Below the pieces are notes generated by a model, which did no database searches, was not told the DNA's origin, and worked only from the letters and a program-made list of their open reading frames with translations. A program made the position numbers and the translations under genes. 16,409 nucleotides of DNA from CAXQRU01 sp964226685 (lineage in GTDB: Bacteria; Pseudomonadota; Gammaproteobacteria; Pseudomonadales; Cellvibrionaceae), in assembly GCA_964226685.1 (NCBI GenBank), contig CAXQRU010000094.1, positions 1 to 16,409 on the forward strand, read 5' to 3'. Shown here in pieces: positions 7,301-14,674 of this stretch; the first letter of the stretch is position 1, and each line of letters starts with the position of its first letter.

Positions 7301-10300
7301 ACCCGTACAAGATGCAAGTGGCGGGCGTATTAAGGATTTTGAAGTGTTACTCAGCACTGATGGCGTTAACTGGGAAAAGGTCACTGAAGGCCAATTTGAT
7401 CGAGATGCGACTCGAAAAAATTTGGCATTTGGTCTAGGTATTGAAGAAGTGGATATCGTTCAGGGAGAACCAGCCGCCTCTAGTTCCAATACAAGCTTAT
7501 CGGTAACGCCTATCGAAGGCTTACAGTATCGTTGGTCATTTGGCGATGGTTCCTCGCAAAGCGAATTTAGTTCAAATCATAGCGTGACTCATGTTTATCA
7601 AACACCGGGCCGCTATATTGTAGTCGTGGATATTCTTGATCCAACAACGGGCGAGCAGCGAACCTTGACGATGACGCAAATCGTTTATGATCAATCGATT
7701 GATCTGAATAATGCGCAACTAAGACAGTTATCATCCAGTAGTATTATTTACCATCCTGCTTACGCTCAAATTTGGAACGTCAATCCTGACAATAATACGG
7801 TAACGATGACCGACAGCAATAGCTTTTCAGTTGTTGCTGAATTGGCTGTGGGCGAGCAGCCGAGCAGTTTAGCCTCAGATCAATTTGGTAATATTTGGGT
7901 CACTAATAAAAAATCAGGAACGATTTCTATTATTGATGCGGTGGGCTTTACTCAAACGACCATCGCACTGGATATTTCAGGAAGTGCACCTCATGGTATT
8001 GTGATCAACAATGGCAAAGCATTTATAGCCTTAGAAAATAGCCAAGAAATTGTGGTGTTTGACACCTCGACAAGATCGATCATTCATCGGCAAATGGTGG
8101 ATGCCAACCCTAGGCATTTAGCTTTGTCTGCTGACTTTGAACAGCTTTATGTTTCGCATTTTATTACCCCCCCACTGCCGGGTGAAAATACCGATCAGCC
8201 TAGCGTTGTGAATCAGGGGGGGCGAGTGAGCGTATTGAGCGCCGATTCATTATCGGTCAAAGATCAGATCATTATTCACTACAGTGATGATATAGCGACA
8301 GAAAATACAGGGCCTGGTTTGCCAAATTACTTGGGTGCTTTGGCTATTCATCCGGCCGGTAAAGAAGCGTATATTCCATCTAAGCAAGATAATATTTTGG
8401 CTGGAGATTTGCGCGAGGGAGATGCACTGGCATTTGATCAGAGTGTACGCGCTATCAGCTCCAAAATTGATTTATTAAATAATACTGAGTACGTTGAAGA
8501 GCGTATCGACCACGATAATGCGTCGGTAGCGACTGCGGCCGCATTTGGGCCTTATGGTATTCACTTATTTACCTTGTTAGAAGGTAATCGCCAAGTGGCG
8601 GTGAGTAATGTGAGTACCGATAGCGAAATCATTCGCTTTGATGTCGGGCGTGCACCGCGCGGAATTGCCGTATCTCGCGATGGCACTCAGCTTGCGGTTC
8701 ATAACTTTATGAGTCGATCGGTTGATGTTATTGACGTGACGGATATTGTGAACCATGGTGGTAATCATCATGAAACTATCGCTAGCATTTCAACCGTCAG
8801 TGATGAATTACTCGATCCTGAAGTTTTATTGGGTAAACAATTATTTTACGATTCAAAAGATGACCGCTTGGCGGCTTTGGATTATATGAGCTGTTCTTCA
8901 TGTCATAGCGATGGAGCTGAAGATGGTCGAGTGTGGGATTTTACTCAGTTTGGCGAAGGCTTACGCAACACGACAACCTTATTAGGGAAGGGCGGTATGG
9001 CGCACGGACTACTGCATTGGTCGGCGAACTTTGATGAGATCCAAGATTTTGAAGGTCAGATTCGAGGCTTTGCCGGGGGCACCGGTTTGATGGATACCAG
9101 CGATTTTCTAGACGGCACTCGCAGCCAACCCATGGGCGATAAGAAAGCAGGTTTGAGTCCAGATTTGGATGCGTTAGCGGCGTATTTAACGAGCCTTAAT
9201 ACGGTGCCTAAAACACCATACCTAGATGCCAGTAATCAACTGTCCTTATCGGCGGAGCAAGGCCGGGAGTTATTTATTTCGAATAATTGCCAAGTCTGCC
9301 ACGCTGGAGTGATTGCGACCGATTCATCCGATGTGCTTAATTTACATGATATAGGTAGTATCACTCCCTTTAGTGGAGGACGGTTAGGAGATACCCTACT
9401 AGGTTTTGATACGCCAACCTTGATCGGCTTGTGGCAAACGCCTCCGTATTTACACGATGGTTCAGCCGAGACGATTGAACAAGCGATAGCGGCTCACCTT
9501 GATATTCCTCTATCGCAAAGTGAGTTAGTGGCTCTGGCGGATTTCTTGAGAGAGTTAGAACCTGAGCATTTACCCCATGATAAAAAAGCTCCGATACAAG
9601 CTGGGCGAATTGTTACTGATCAACCGAATCGATCTGTGTGGCACACAGTAAAATTTGATGAGCCATTTACTCAAAAACCGATTGTAAAATTAGGGCCTGC
9701 TTCTTTTAATGGCGGACAAGCTCTGACCTTAAGAATTCGCAATGTCACCAGTGAAGGCTTTGAGTTTAAAATGGATGAATGGTTATATCTTGATGGTTAC
9801 CATATTCAAGAAACCATTGATTATCTTGCTGTTGAGCCGGGAGTACATAATTGGGGTGGCCTGATTATACAAGCGGGAGAAGTCACCGCTAATCACCAGT
9901 GGCACTCGGTTAATTTCAGTCAAATGTTCAGTAAAAAACCGGTGGTGGTGACTCAGATCATGACCCACTTAGGTTCTCAGCCAGCGATTACTCGCAATCA
10001 AAAGGTCAGCATTAGTGGTTTTGAGCTGAAAATTGATGAGGAAGAGGGGACTGATCGATGGCATGTGAATGAAACGATTGGTTTCATCGCTATCGAACCT
10101 GGTATTGCGACATTGATGGATCAAAAAAGAGTATTGGTTGGTACACCACAATCGATCGATCATAACTGGCATTTGAGAGGCTTCACCTCATTGAATCATC
10201 CATTGATGATTGGTGACATTCAAACAACTAATGGCGGCGATCCAATCACTCTTCGTTATCGCAAGCTTACGAACAGTAATGTCGAACTTATGCTTCAAGA

Positions 10301-10370
10301 AGAGCAAGCTGCCAATAGTGAGGTGGCTCATGTTAAGGAACTTGCGGGTTGGATTTTGATTGAACAGTAA
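4377..10370 (+). CDS. Giant secreted fusion: LamG x2, copper-radical oxidase, discoidin-like, PKD, beta-propeller, di-heme peroxidase-like domain, lectin-like repeats
   Basis: Counting from ATG 4377 (1997 residues), a signal peptide comes first (core YLLCSLVLLSF, cleavage after VQA near residue 20). Then: LamG repeats at about 50-203 and 233-398; a galactose/glyoxal-oxidase propeller plus DUF1929-like cap at 404-880; a discoidin (F5/8C)-like domain at 885-1019; PKD at 1025-1105 (WSFGDG); a YVTN-type propeller at 1113-1458; a di-heme MauG/peroxidase-like domain at 1478-1732 with CSSCH (1506-1510) and CQVCH (1638-1642); and three lectin-like repeats at 1740-1997. By similarity to galactose oxidase, Cys471 and Tyr519 would form the Cys-Tyr radical cofactor, and Tyr730, His731 and His819 would bind copper. 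Known enzymes of that family oxidise alcohols or aldehydes and make hydrogen peroxide. The RWYP context of Tyr519 is closer to glyoxal oxidases, and I see no local counterpart of galactose oxidase Trp290, so the substrate is probably not galactose. An in-frame TTG at 4323 would add 18 residues. Haem attachment requires export to the periplasm or beyond. Confidence 0.9.
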   Translation: MVRYLLCSLVLLSFNVQANLLTEVNVIGSPKAIETPISPISFQIDSNDDSLTLSDDQVDLGSGDFAVSLWFRLEETATGHWRSVVHKGDQNSDRTFGMWMDPNSDRLMVTISTSTGNVNASSTAIIPLNQWTHILYSKQGNLLKLYINGQADVSVSLSSPVVFNTGAVRLGTDTWHAPAKGSFASFDVYSRLVSSLEAKSLYQAQFSNHSIENTAHLSGSPNKVLGKDGIGEALQINSSDDYAILPNSINFPNNSANFSVGFWVRVEQGPTGQWRALLHKGNSSTERTFAMWLRPSDNRIHFRISTENSFNEGSDSAAELALNRWTHITYVKEGNTLKLYLDGALDSQVTLTGNVIANSGPLYIGNSPWYQPSLASFDQITTFNRGLKAEAVARLFQTTEKTIAEGGYWGELMPWPHVPVSAANLPDGRILSWSGSERTVWPSTEQTYSATWNPSNNEFLEVFHEGHNMFCAHLAMTEDGQVMVTGGRNQTNSPWASLFDFRDNQWTQVENMATGGRWYPTTLALPSGEIMTSMGTATNFANPEKWSPDNGWSVLNNVNYEQMRQNHDGANGARRWWTVQTVAPNGQVFHFWDLQENHFVNTDGTGSVTNANASSNDPSVAPGVAIQYDEGKLLIAGHNQGSWGGASTFNQAFSIDLNGPTPVISSTDDMNFARVFHNLVPLPTGEVLALGGNTSGAGFSDVGTVYEAEIWNPQTGRWSATNISKVPRNYHSIALLLTDGRVLSAGGGYCSGNEFCNGASHQNGQIFSPPYLFNSDGSLAPRPVITEGPGIIRAGQPFEIKASENIVKFNLIKMSSTTHAVNTDVRFSRVAITQQENDQYTLTPNANGNVLTPGYWMLFGLNDNNVPSVAHVVRVERAQDVTTPGDFRYVKLLAKSSHSSNAIAVDDLVILDANGAAINSSNWRISASSESESHPANLAVDNASATYWQAQSNNVPQDLMIDLRAGYALSGAEYLPVQDASGGRIKDFEVLLSTDGVNWEKVTEGQFDRDATRKNLAFGLGIEEVDIVQGEPAASSSNTSLSVTPIEGLQYRWSFGDGSSQSEFSSNHSVTHVYQTPGRYIVVVDILDPTTGEQRTLTMTQIVYDQSIDLNNAQLRQLSSSSIIYHPAYAQIWNVNPDNNTVTMTDSNSFSVVAELAVGEQPSSLASDQFGNIWVTNKKSGTISIIDAVGFTQTTIALDISGSAPHGIVINNGKAFIALENSQEIVVFDTSTRSIIHRQMVDANPRHLALSADFEQLYVSHFITPPLPGENTDQPSVVNQGGRVSVLSADSLSVKDQIIIHYSDDIATENTGPGLPNYLGALAIHPAGKEAYIPSKQDNILAGDLREGDALAFDQSVRAISSKIDLLNNTEYVEERIDHDNASVATAAAFGPYGIHLFTLLEGNRQVAVSNVSTDSEIIRFDVGRAPRGIAVSRDGTQLAVHNFMSRSVDVIDVTDIVNHGGNHHETIASISTVSDELLDPEVLLGKQLFYDSKDDRLAALDYMSCSSCHSDGAEDGRVWDFTQFGEGLRNTTTLLGKGGMAHGLLHWSANFDEIQDFEGQIRGFAGGTGLMDTSDFLDGTRSQPMGDKKAGLSPDLDALAAYLTSLNTVPKTPYLDASNQLSLSAEQGRELFISNNCQVCHAGVIATDSSDVLNLHDIGSITPFSGGRLGDTLLGFDTPTLIGLWQTPPYLHDGSAETIEQAIAAHLDIPLSQSELVALADFLRELEPEHLPHDKKAPIQAGRIVTDQPNRSVWHTVKFDEPFTQKPIVKLGPASFNGGQALTLRIRNVTSEGFEFKMDEWLYLDGYHIQETIDYLAVEPGVHNWGGLIIQAGEVTANHQWHSVNFSQMFSKKPVVVTQIMTHLGSQPAITRNQKVSISGFELKIDEEEGTDRWHVNETIGFIAIEPGIATLMDQKRVLVGTPQSIDHNWHLRGFTSLNHPLMIGDIQTTNGGDPITLRYRKLTNSNVELMLQEEQAANSEVAHVKELAGWILIEQ
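9594..10370 (+). repeat. Three tandem lectin-like repeats encoded at the 3' end of the giant gene
   Basis: Residues about 1740-1826, 1830-1911 and 1918-1997 are diverged copies of one unit of roughly 80-90 residues. Shared landmarks are an opening I/V-x-x-G segment, a Trp-His pair (VWHTV, QWHSV, NWHLR), an F-x-x-P pattern, and an acidic block followed by ET or EL and a closing I/L-A-V/I-E-P-G or ILIEQ. The spacing suggests an H-type-lectin-like beta-sandwich that binds sugar or anchors to a surface. The domain name is a tentative judgement. Confidence 0.6.
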
Positions 10371-10373
10371 ATC

Positions 10374-10757
10374 ATGAGATTCATATTGTTTTGCTTTATG
10401 AGCTTCAGCTTTTTGGCTGAGGCTTCATGGCACCAGCAAAGTTCTGGGGGTAATTTTTTTGTCAAGTTGCATCCCCCTGAGCCTATTGTTATTGGACGTT
10501 TTCAATCATGGCAGATGACCGTACTCGATAAAAATCAGCAACCAGTTTACCCTCTAAAGGTTCATGTTTCTGGCGGCATGGAAGCTCATGGGCATGGTTT
10601 GCCCACAGCTCCAAAAGTCACTCGATATTTAGGTGAGGGCCGTTATTTGATCGAAGGGGTTCAATTTAACATGGCCGGGGAGTGGCTGTTGAAGCTATTA
10701 CTTGAAAGCGAGCAAACAAGAGAGCAGGTAGATTTTGAATTTACTTTATCTTGGTAA
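10374..10757 (+). CDS. Small exported YtkA/FixH-like protein with a His/Met-rich loop
   Basis: The 127-residue product begins with a signal peptide (hydrophobic core to residue 14, cleavage after AEA at 17). The mature part looks like one small beta-sandwich of the YtkA/FixH-like type. Its conspicuous stretch is VHVSGGMEAHGHGLPT, with His64, Met69, His72 and His74, followed by VTRYLGEGRYLIEG and FNMAGEWLLKLLL. The His/Met cluster could bind copper or touch a redox partner, but that is inference. The ATG lies three bases after the stop of the giant gene, and the 3' end overlaps the following peroxidase gene by 23 bases, so the three are surely co-transcribed and probably translationally coupled. 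By position it could help load or mature the copper-radical oxidase or the haem domains. No transmembrane helix is seen apart from the signal. Confidence 0.72.
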   Translation: MRFILFCFMSFSFLAEASWHQQSSGGNFFVKLHPPEPIVIGRFQSWQMTVLDKNQQPVYPLKVHVSGGMEAHGHGLPTAPKVTRYLGEGRYLIEGVQFNMAGEWLLKLLLESEQTREQVDFEFTLSW

Positions 10758-11931
10758 GTACCTTGCTTTTACGGTGTTAATTGGCTGCTTTCAGTGCGCC
10801 CAAGCATGGACTGAGTCTGAACAACGAATTCTTGAAAGCTTGAGCCTGAATCAGCTGTCAAAGATAGAAGACCCATCCAATCGCTACCTAAATAATCCCC
10901 AAGCTCAGGCTCTGGGAAAAGCTTTATTTTTTGATAAAAGCTTGAGTGCTAACGGTCAAATTTCCTGTGCTAGTTGTCATCAAGCCGAACGCTACTTTAC
11001 TGATGGGAAGTCGCGGGCGCTTGGGATAGAACGACTTAACAGGCATACTCCCACAGTGGTAGGTTCTGCTTATGAGACTTGGCTATATTGGGATGGCCGG
11101 CGTGATTCTTTGTGGTCGCAAGCGCTTGTGCCTTTTGAGTCTGCCAGTGAAATGGGGTCGAGCCGCTTAGCGGTCAGTAGACGTGTGCTCACTCGTTACC
11201 AACAGGCTTATATTGAGCTCTTTGGCCGTTACCCCGTCGAGATTTTAGATAAAACGCTCCCTGAGCATGCGGGGCCTTTGGGTGATCAAGAAGCTCGCAA
11301 TCAATGGCATTTATTATCTGCCTCACTAAAATCTCAAATCAATACAGTCTATGCCAATATCGGCAAGGTGATTGCGGCATATGAAGCCACATTAGTTCAT
11401 AAGCCTTCTCGTTTTGACCACTATGTTAATGGTAAAGCTGATTTGACGGCCGATGAGCTGGCTGGCTTGACGTTGTTTATCGACCCAAACAAAACCCAGT
11501 GTTTGCAATGTCACAATGGCCCAAGGCTCACTAATCTTAGCTTCCATAACATAGGTACTGGCAATTTTAAGGGTGAAAATCTGGATTTTGGACGCTTGTT
11601 GGGGTTGCAGTCGGTGCTTACTGACCCATTTAACTGCTTAGGCCCATACAGTGATGCAAAACCTGAGCAATGTTTGCATTTAAACTACATCAATAAGGGC
11701 CAGCATGTGCCTCTGAAGGGGGCGTTTAAGGTGCCAAGTCTTCGCAATGTCTCCAACACTGCGCCTTATTTTCACGATGGCCGCTTTCAGAGCCTTGCTG
11801 AGGTGATCGCTCATTACAATATGCCCCCCAAGTCACCCGAGAGCGAACTGAAGCCTATGAATTTATCCGCGAAAGAGCGCCAACAACTAGAGGCCTTTCT
11901 GGGAACACTGTCGTCTGAGTCACTCTATTAA
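10735..11931 (+). CDS. Di-heme cytochrome c peroxidase, MauG/CcpA family, exported
   Basis: This periplasmic-type enzyme carries two haem-c sites: CASCH (Cys78, Cys81, His82) and CLQCH (Cys256, Cys259, His260). Family landmarks include LGKALFFDKSLS before the first haem, NRHTPTVVGSAY, YWDGRRDSLWSQA, the GLTLF segment before the second haem, and VPSLRNVSNTAPYFHDGRF near the C-terminus. The 398-residue length is usual. Relatives either reduce hydrogen peroxide with electrons from small carriers or, like MauG, use it to modify a partner protein. The start is a TTG inside the preceding gene, chosen because it has the ribosome site AGCAGG six bases upstream and gives a full signal peptide ending AQA near residue 24. 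No in-frame ATG lies nearby. Standing two genes after a peroxide-producing oxidase, it is a natural peroxide consumer or maturation enzyme for it. Confidence 0.93.
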   Translation: MNLLYLGKYLAFTVLIGCFQCAQAWTESEQRILESLSLNQLSKIEDPSNRYLNNPQAQALGKALFFDKSLSANGQISCASCHQAERYFTDGKSRALGIERLNRHTPTVVGSAYETWLYWDGRRDSLWSQALVPFESASEMGSSRLAVSRRVLTRYQQAYIELFGRYPVEILDKTLPEHAGPLGDQEARNQWHLLSASLKSQINTVYANIGKVIAAYEATLVHKPSRFDHYVNGKADLTADELAGLTLFIDPNKTQCLQCHNGPRLTNLSFHNIGTGNFKGENLDFGRLLGLQSVLTDPFNCLGPYSDAKPEQCLHLNYINKGQHVPLKGAFKVPSLRNVSNTAPYFHDGRFQSLAEVIAHYNMPPKSPESELKPMNLSAKERQQLEAFLGTLSSESLY

Positions 11932-11944
11932 AATAAACCCCGTC

Positions 11945-11977
11945 AAAAACTCTGATCATTTGGCGCTGGAGTTTTTT
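11945..11977 (+). terminator. Candidate Rho-independent terminator after the di-heme peroxidase gene
   Basis: AAAAACTC (11945-11952) and GAGTTTTT (11969-11976) can pair over a 16-base loop, and the T-run reaches six bases at 11972-11977. It starts 13 bases after the stop codon, which fits the end of the oxidase-YtkA-peroxidase transcript. The stem is mostly A-T and the loop is long, so it may be weak. Confidence 0.55.
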
Positions 11978-12003
11978 ATTTTCACAAAATTAGACGTATT
12001 TAA

Positions 12004-12070
12004 CCTAAGAATTCGTCCTAAGCCATTGTAAATATTAGCCATTAGGTTACCATTAGTGCACATCAATGGC
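12004..12070. repeat. Cluster of short direct and inverted repeats upstream of the GGDEF-EAL gene
   Basis: CCTAAG occurs at 12004-12009 and 12017-12022. AGCCATT occurs at 12021-12027 and 12037-12043, with a related ACCATTAG at 12049-12056 and an inverted AATGGC at 12065-12070. AACCTAA (12002-12008) is also the reverse complement of TTAGGTT (12042-12048). They lie just upstream of the promoter-like site and could be binding sites for a regulator. They are short, so chance remains possible. Confidence 0.3.
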
Positions 12071-12079
12071 CTGATCACG

Positions 12080-12107
12080 TTGGGTATTGCCAAATTGAGG
12101 CTATACT
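12080..12107 (+). promoter_or_regulatory. Candidate sigma-70 promoter for the GGDEF-EAL gene
   Basis: TTGGGT (12080-12085) and TATACT (12102-12107, five of six matches to the -10) are 16 bases apart. They lie 45 bases before ATG 12153 and after the terminator of the previous operon, where a promoter is expected. The -35 match is modest. Confidence 0.4.
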
Positions 12108-12152
12108 TTACTAGCCTTTGGTGATTTATTGCTCAACAATCGACGTGGATGC

Positions 12153-14600
12153 ATGCAAAGTATATCAAACACAATCAGTTTTTTTCAGCGTTTGTCCTAC
12201 AAGCTCACTCGTACCAGCTTACTGCTCGTTCTGGTCTTGGGGTTGCTGGTCGCCATCTCACAGGTTTATTTGGACTTTCGCGCTGAACAGTCCGTAGTTG
12301 ATGGTAATGTCGATAAAGTCTACTCTGTGAGCAAAAATGCCGCCCAAAGAGCGGTTCACCTTTTGGATGAGGATTTGGCTGAAGAAGTCGTTAATGGCTT
12401 TCGTGGGTACAGTTATATTCATAAAGTCTCTATTTTAGATGACAGAGGCCAGGCCATGAGAGAGTATCAGGCTGAGCCACAGCCCTCTTCAACACGATGG
12501 TTGACCAAACTCTTAGTGGCCGAGCCCTATAAAATCTACCCAAAACCCCTCATCTATAAAGATGGACGAGTCGAAGGTAAGTTTGTTGTCGTCGTCGATT
12601 TAGACAATGCCTTTGCTCCATTTTATGATCGTGCAATCTATATGCTTTTAACGGGATTGTTGCGCAATGTTAGTTTGGCATTAATTCTAATGCTGTTCTA
12701 TCACTATGCACTTACTCGGCCGCTCGCTTTAATTGCCAGTCGTTTTAGTGAAGTCGATGCTAGCAACCCTAACGGCACTCGAATTGAACATGTTCCCAAA
12801 CATAAAACTGACGAGCTGGGAGCCATTGTCAATGCAGCCAATTTTTTCATAGGCTCGGTAGAACAACGCCAGTTAGAATTACTTGAAAGTGAAGATCAAC
12901 TTCGGTTGATCATTAACTCAAGCCCTATCCAAGTTTATGCGCTTAATGCTTCCGGCGAGTTTGTGTTTCTCAATACCGCTACCGCTGAGTATTACAATAA
13001 GTCTGTCGATGCGCTCATTGGCAAAACGTTTTATCAAGAACACAGCCTTCTAAATTCTGAAGAAGCTGATGAGCTGATGGTGATTTTTAAGCGAGTCTCT
13101 TCCACCAGAACCAATTGGCTCAACGTTGAAAAAACCATGTCGACTGTTGATGAGTCGACTAAATTAGTGATGCAAATTTCTTACACGCCTTTTACCTATT
13201 ATGGCAGGGCCTGCGTTCTAGTGGTTGCCAGCGATATTACTGATCGTGTGAAAGCGGAAGAAGAAATAGAACGCTTAGCTTATTACGATGCGCTAACCAA
13301 TCTGCCCAACCGAAACTTGTTCTTTAATCGCCTTACCAAAGATATTGAAATCACCCGCCATAAGCAATCTCACGGGGCTTTGCTGTATATCGATTTGGAT
13401 GATTTTAAGCGCATCAACGATACCATGGGTCATGAGTTAGGCGATAAATTACTACTGCAATTGGCGCATCAAATGCAGAGCCAAATCAGACAAACCGATA
13501 CACTCGCGCGCTTAGGTGGTGACGAGTTCACCCTAAGCTTGCCGGGTTTAGCTAACCATCGTGAGGGAGCTGAAATTCGAGCGGCGGAGTTGGCTGAGCG
13601 TTTAATCTCCATCATCTCATCACCCATCGTGATTAATAAAAATGAGTTCATGATTGGTGCCAGTATTGGTATCGTGATGTATCCTGATGCACACGACGCT
13701 GGAGAATTATTGAGATTTGCTGATACCGCTATGTATCAAGCAAAAACCAATGGTCGCAGTTGTTTCCGCTTCTTTGAAATGGCAATGGAAGAGGCGGCTA
13801 GAAGAAGAATGGATCTTGAAGTGGATGTGCGCAGAGCGTTAGAGGAGCGCCACTATACCTTCTTCTTGCAGCCAATTATTAATGCTGAAACCAAAGAGTT
13901 GTCATCAGCCGAAGCTTTGATTCGATGGCCGCATCCTGAGAAAGGCATGATCATGCCAGGGGAGTACATTGATTACTTAGAAGATTCCGGCATGATCAGT
14001 GCGGTCGGTCAAGTGGTGCTTGAGGATGTGTGTCTGTTTTTGCAGAAAATGAAAAAGGCCAAAAGAATTCCTGAAGGCTTTAGAATAGCGGTTAACATCA
14101 GCACCATTCAGTTTTATCAGGCCGACTTTTTCGAGCAAGTTCACTTCTTACTGAAGAAGTACGATGTTGAAGGGCACCTGCTGGACTTTGAAATTACAGA
14201 AAGCGCTGCATTGCACCGTTTAAGTGATGCGGTGCAGATGATTAATCAGTTGAAAGGTCTTGGGATTTGCTTTTCTCTGGATGATTTTGGAACGGGCTAC
14301 AGTTCATTAAGCTATTTAAAACAGCTTCCAGTCGACAAAATTAAAATTGACCGTACCTTTATCAATGATTTGACGGTTGATACCCAGGGTGAAGCCTTAG
14401 TGGCTTCGATTATCGCGATCGCTCATAATATGAATCTGAAAATTGTTGCAGAAGGTGTTGAAACAGAGCCTCAAGCGCAATGGTTGGCTGATTACGAAAA
14501 TGTCCATTATCAAGGCTATTTGTTTGATAGGCCCATGCCTCATGATGAATTTAGCTATAAATATCTCTCCGTTTCTTACCTTCATTCAGATTCAATGTAG
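12153..14600 (+). CDS. Membrane PAS-GGDEF-EAL cyclic-di-GMP synthase/phosphodiesterase
   Basis: Counting from ATG 12153 (815 residues): a transmembrane helix at about 21-41, a periplasmic sensor region to about 158, a second helix at 160-187, a HAMP-like linker, PAS at about 250-369, GGDEF at about 375-545 and EAL at about 555-810. The cyclase site RLGGDEF is intact at 455-459. The product-inhibition motif RQTD (445-448) has the canonical five-residue spacing from it. The EAL domain keeps EALIRW from Glu587, EITES, DDFGTG with Asp710 and Asp711, KIKIDR, VAEGVE and the Gln of YQGYLF. Both activities are therefore possible, with net direction set by the sensor and PAS domains. An in-frame TTG at 12129, preceded by GGTGA, would add eight residues; ATG 12153 has GTGGA three bases upstream. 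Its role is probably attachment or biofilm control. No link to the preceding operon is shown beyond proximity. Confidence 0.93.
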   Translation: MQSISNTISFFQRLSYKLTRTSLLLVLVLGLLVAISQVYLDFRAEQSVVDGNVDKVYSVSKNAAQRAVHLLDEDLAEEVVNGFRGYSYIHKVSILDDRGQAMREYQAEPQPSSTRWLTKLLVAEPYKIYPKPLIYKDGRVEGKFVVVVDLDNAFAPFYDRAIYMLLTGLLRNVSLALILMLFYHYALTRPLALIASRFSEVDASNPNGTRIEHVPKHKTDELGAIVNAANFFIGSVEQRQLELLESEDQLRLIINSSPIQVYALNASGEFVFLNTATAEYYNKSVDALIGKTFYQEHSLLNSEEADELMVIFKRVSSTRTNWLNVEKTMSTVDESTKLVMQISYTPFTYYGRACVLVVASDITDRVKAEEEIERLAYYDALTNLPNRNLFFNRLTKDIEITRHKQSHGALLYIDLDDFKRINDTMGHELGDKLLLQLAHQMQSQIRQTDTLARLGGDEFTLSLPGLANHREGAEIRAAELAERLISIISSPIVINKNEFMIGASIGIVMYPDAHDAGELLRFADTAMYQAKTNGRSCFRFFEMAMEEAARRRMDLEVDVRRALEERHYTFFLQPIINAETKELSSAEALIRWPHPEKGMIMPGEYIDYLEDSGMISAVGQVVLEDVCLFLQKMKKAKRIPEGFRIAVNISTIQFYQADFFEQVHFLLKKYDVEGHLLDFEITESAALHRLSDAVQMINQLKGLGICFSLDDFGTGYSSLSYLKQLPVDKIKIDRTFINDLTVDTQGEALVASIIAIAHNMNLKIVAEGVETEPQAQWLADYENVHYQGYLFDRPMPHDEFSYKYLSVSYLHSDSM

Positions 14601-14674
14601 TATTTTTGAGCAGTGCGGTAGTATTTTCCCGAGTAATTTGACAAAATGCCTTCTTTTTAGCGCGAGAGTCCATA

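Noticed and set aside
14638..14643. Perfect TTGACA before the YgiQ-family gene as a promoter
   Set aside because: No acceptable -10 element occurs 15-19 bases downstream; the bases there are CGCGAG-like. The -35 match alone is not enough.
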